Shown piece by piece: positions 62,293 through 64,000 of a stretch of DNA of 64,000 nt. Both the position numbers and the translations under genes were made by a program. Each line of letters begins with the position of its first letter. Within the stretch, counting starts at the first letter, position 1. The DNA is from an uncultured Clostridia bacterium (GTDB lineage: Bacteria > Bacillota > Clostridia > TANB77 > CAG-465), in contig CARYZD010000005.1 of the NCBI GenBank assembly GCA_949106495.1, positions 71,482 through 135,481 on the forward strand, read 5' to 3'. The notes beneath the pieces were generated by a model, which saw nothing but the letters and a program-made list of their open reading frames with translations, did not search any database and was not told where the DNA came from.

Positions 62293-62835
62293 CTAAATTC
62301 CATACTTATTACTTAACTTATCTCTAAATATCTCTATTTTAGGTGGTATAAATGTAAATATTACAAATAATCCTACCATAAATATGTTTAAATATTTAAA
62401 GATATCTTCTAGTTTAGCTGATACTTTTACCTTACTTTGTATAATATATTCTATAAATTCGGATATTATTATACTAATATAAAATATGGCAATATCTATT
62501 ATAACACTTTCAATTTTTAATATTGCTTGATAGCTATAAAATAATAATGGTATTAAAATTATTAATGTAACTATTTTTAAGAATAATGATGACCATAAAT
62601 TACACTTTCTATCTTCTAATATCCACATTTTTGCTATTGCCACAATATATGTTGGTATTACTGCAATTTTTATATGCTCCCAAACACTTTCATTTACTGC
62701 ACTAAATATTGCTACAAGTAAATTCCCTCCTGAAAATTCATATAAAAAATGAAGTAATGTACCTATTATACTAATTGTAATTATGTCTATAAAAAATTCT
62801 TTACTAAATAATTTTAACTCTTTACATATTCCCAT
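62293..62835 (-). CDS. DUF6512-like five-helix membrane protein
   Basis: The 180-residue protein has about five hydrophobic segments and the block GTLLHFLYEFSGGN...AVNESVWEHIKIAVIPTY, characteristic of a clostridial membrane family (DUF6512). Function unknown. It is in line with the flavin reductase gene downstream. Confidence 0.78.
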   Translation of the reverse strand: MGICKELKLFSKEFFIDIITISIIGTLLHFLYEFSGGNLLVAIFSAVNESVWEHIKIAVIPTYIVAIAKMWILEDRKCNLWSSLFLKIVTLIILIPLLFYSYQAILKIESVIIDIAIFYISIIISEFIEYIIQSKVKVSAKLEDIFKYLNIFMVGLFVIFTFIPPKIEIFRDKLSNKYGI

Positions 62836-62872
62836 ACTATATTAATATGCAAAGAGTTAATTTATATGTGTA

Positions 62873-63928
62873 TTAATGAGTATTTAATTTTCTACGTTTT
62901 CTGCCTAATTTTCTCTTAAGTGGCATACCTACTGTATACATGAAATATATTAAAGGATTATATACTTTATTTATTTCTCCTATATATTCTTCAAGACCCT
63001 CTTCTCTACAAAATCCAATTTTAAATTTATATAATCCATTATTTGGGTCTAAGTTTAAAACACCACCAAAATTATATATTTTACAATTTGTTTCAAGTCC
63101 CCATCTAATCATTGCCATTTGCATAGCATAGTTTGGCATTAAATTTCTTTTTACATTTGAACTTGCACCATAAACATAAAATAATTCCCCACCAATATTT
63201 GTTGCTATTGCAGCAGCTAAAGCTTCTCCTTCATGTTCTGCAATATATATTCTTAATTTTGTTTCATCATATGCTTCAAGCATTCTTTCAAAATAGTCAT
63301 AATCTCTACAACCAATTTTATCTCTAATTGTAGTTATTTTATATATTTCATAAAATTTCTTTAAATCTTCTTTATCCCTTGAATATCTTACAGTAACGCC
63401 TTTTCTTCCAGATAATCTTATATTATATCTTGTTTTTTCTGCAAAACTCTTCATAAGTTCTTCTTCTGTTTTACCATCAATATTTAATACCATGTTATGT
63501 CCTGGTTGAATTAAATCATCTGGGTCAGGTTTATATCCAGTTGTTTTATATCCTGCTTTTTTATACATGCTATCTAATTTTTCATCATATATAACTTGTG
63601 GGTCAAACTTTAACATACAAGCTTTATATTTTTTTGCTAGTGGTTCTACTTCTTTAATTAGTTTATTTACTAAATCTATATCATAAACATCGCAAACTGG
63701 CCCACGTGGTGCATATATAATTGTAGACTTAAATGGAATATTTTGTACAAGTAACATCATTGAGGCTATAATCTTTCCATCTTCTTTTAAATATACTGCT
63801 TCTTGTTTCCAATTGTTCTTTACTTTTCCCCAGTTTAAATCTTGCATGAAACTTGCTCCTACATGATTTAAAACAAAATCTTCATATTCTTTAACTTCAT
63901 CTTTATTATTAAAATCTAATATTGGCAT
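62873..63928 (-). CDS. FemAB-type aminoacyltransferase (peptidoglycan bridge formation)
   Basis: The 351-residue protein belongs to the FemABX family of GNAT-fold enzymes that add amino acids from aminoacyl-tRNA to lipid II. It shows FMQDLNWGKVKNNWKQEAVYL, IIYAPRGPVCD, KFDPQV, TRYNIRLSGRKGVTVRY and the C-terminal YNFGGVLNLDPNNGLYKFKIGF. The coiled-coil insert of staphylococcal FemA is absent. The bridge amino acid cannot be predicted. AGGGGGA precedes the ATG, and another gene ends 19 nt upstream on the same strand. Confidence 0.9.
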   Translation of the reverse strand: MPILDFNNKDEVKEYEDFVLNHVGASFMQDLNWGKVKNNWKQEAVYLKEDGKIIASMMLLVQNIPFKSTIIYAPRGPVCDVYDIDLVNKLIKEVEPLAKKYKACMLKFDPQVIYDEKLDSMYKKAGYKTTGYKPDPDDLIQPGHNMVLNIDGKTEEELMKSFAEKTRYNIRLSGRKGVTVRYSRDKEDLKKFYEIYKITTIRDKIGCRDYDYFERMLEAYDETKLRIYIAEHEGEALAAAIATNIGGELFYVYGASSNVKRNLMPNYAMQMAMIRWGLETNCKIYNFGGVLNLDPNNGLYKFKIGFCREEGLEEYIGEINKVYNPLIYFMYTVGMPLKRKLGRKRRKLNTH

Positions 63929-63946
63929 TTTATCCCCCTATTTAAT

Positions 63947-64000
63947 TTATATTTTGTTTACTATTTGCCCTTCTCTTGTGTCTTTTACATCAAATCCATG
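63947..64000 (-). CDS. C-terminal end of an unidentified protein (start outside window)
   Basis: The last 17 codons and TAA stop (63947-63949) of a minus-strand gene encode HGFDVKDTREGQIVNKI. It lies 18 nt upstream of the FemAB-type gene, so probably in the same operon. Too little is visible to name it. Confidence 0.55.
   Translation of the reverse strand, partial: HGFDVKDTREGQIVNKI

Overview
The window is strongly AT-rich DNA from a spore-forming member of the Clostridia (Bacillota), probably an anaerobic host-associated species. It carries a GerA-type germinant receptor operon, a SpoVB-like flippase, Gram-positive pilin/adhesin proteins with SpaA (Cna-B) domains, a dockerin-bearing surface protein, and clostridial Shine-Dalgarno sequences (AGGAGG/AGGTGAT) before nearly every gene. 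Most genes lie on the minus strand. No gene-free stretch exceeds about 300 bases; the longest (34321-34598, 9258-9537, 12411-12659) hold terminators, a small gene, or a structured leader.

Layout. 1-3085: a partial membrane protein, a family 3 beta-N-acetylhexosaminidase, a membrane/Asp-box protein, and tRNA-Gln and tRNA-His. 3160-9000: trmB, an unknown membrane protein, rnr, secG and an O-antigen-ligase-like protein. 9069-9535: a ribbon-helix-helix regulator divergent from a 49-residue membrane peptide, with a tandem 11-bp repeat between them. 9538-13206: a DUF975/CmpB-type membrane protein cut by an amber codon, an MFS transporter behind an attenuator leader, and a peptide deformylase gene with a frameshift at a CGG codon. 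13336-22794: tRNA-Arg(TCT), an AlkP-superfamily enzyme, an ABC-F protein, mscL, hup, spoVB-like, a TGS/uridine-kinase-like protein and an apparently leaderless RluA-family gene. 22808-29801: a second CmpB-family protein, a second gene frameshifted at CGG, asd, a DUF2207 protein and a PEP-synthase/rifampin-phosphotransferase-like enzyme. 29931-34320: a repeat protein and the ger operon. 34599-40777: a propeller/FIVAR/dockerin surface protein, an SDR, a Pr6Pr-type protein, pnuC, a DUF4230-like protein and cysE. 40878-49404: two giant, partly homologous SpaA-repeat proteins, one with a thioester domain. 49538-52623: a third CmpB-family protein and a CadC/CadA metal-efflux pair with a 12-2-12 operator. 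52661-60002: the translation operon rimP-nusA-ylxR-infB-rbfA-nrnA-truB. 60003-64000: unknown proteins (one interrupted by TAA), a flavin reductase, a DUF6512 protein and a FemAB-type enzyme.

The observation I rate highest concerns the codon CGG. Reading by eye, I find only three in-frame CGG codons in the whole window. Two of them, in def and in the gene at 23444-24284, sit exactly where the reading frame breaks. In both, skipping the C (so that CGGA is read as GGA) restores one long open frame with a good ribosome binding site and no other plausible start. The third lies twelve codons before the end of the Pr6Pr-type gene, and the same shift there gives an equally plausible C-terminus. This fits CGG being an unassigned or 'hungry' codon that directs +1 frameshifting or CGGA quadruplet decoding. 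It is an inference that needs comparative and proteomic testing. Two further genes (10435 TAG, 61010 TAA) are interrupted by single in-frame stop codons.
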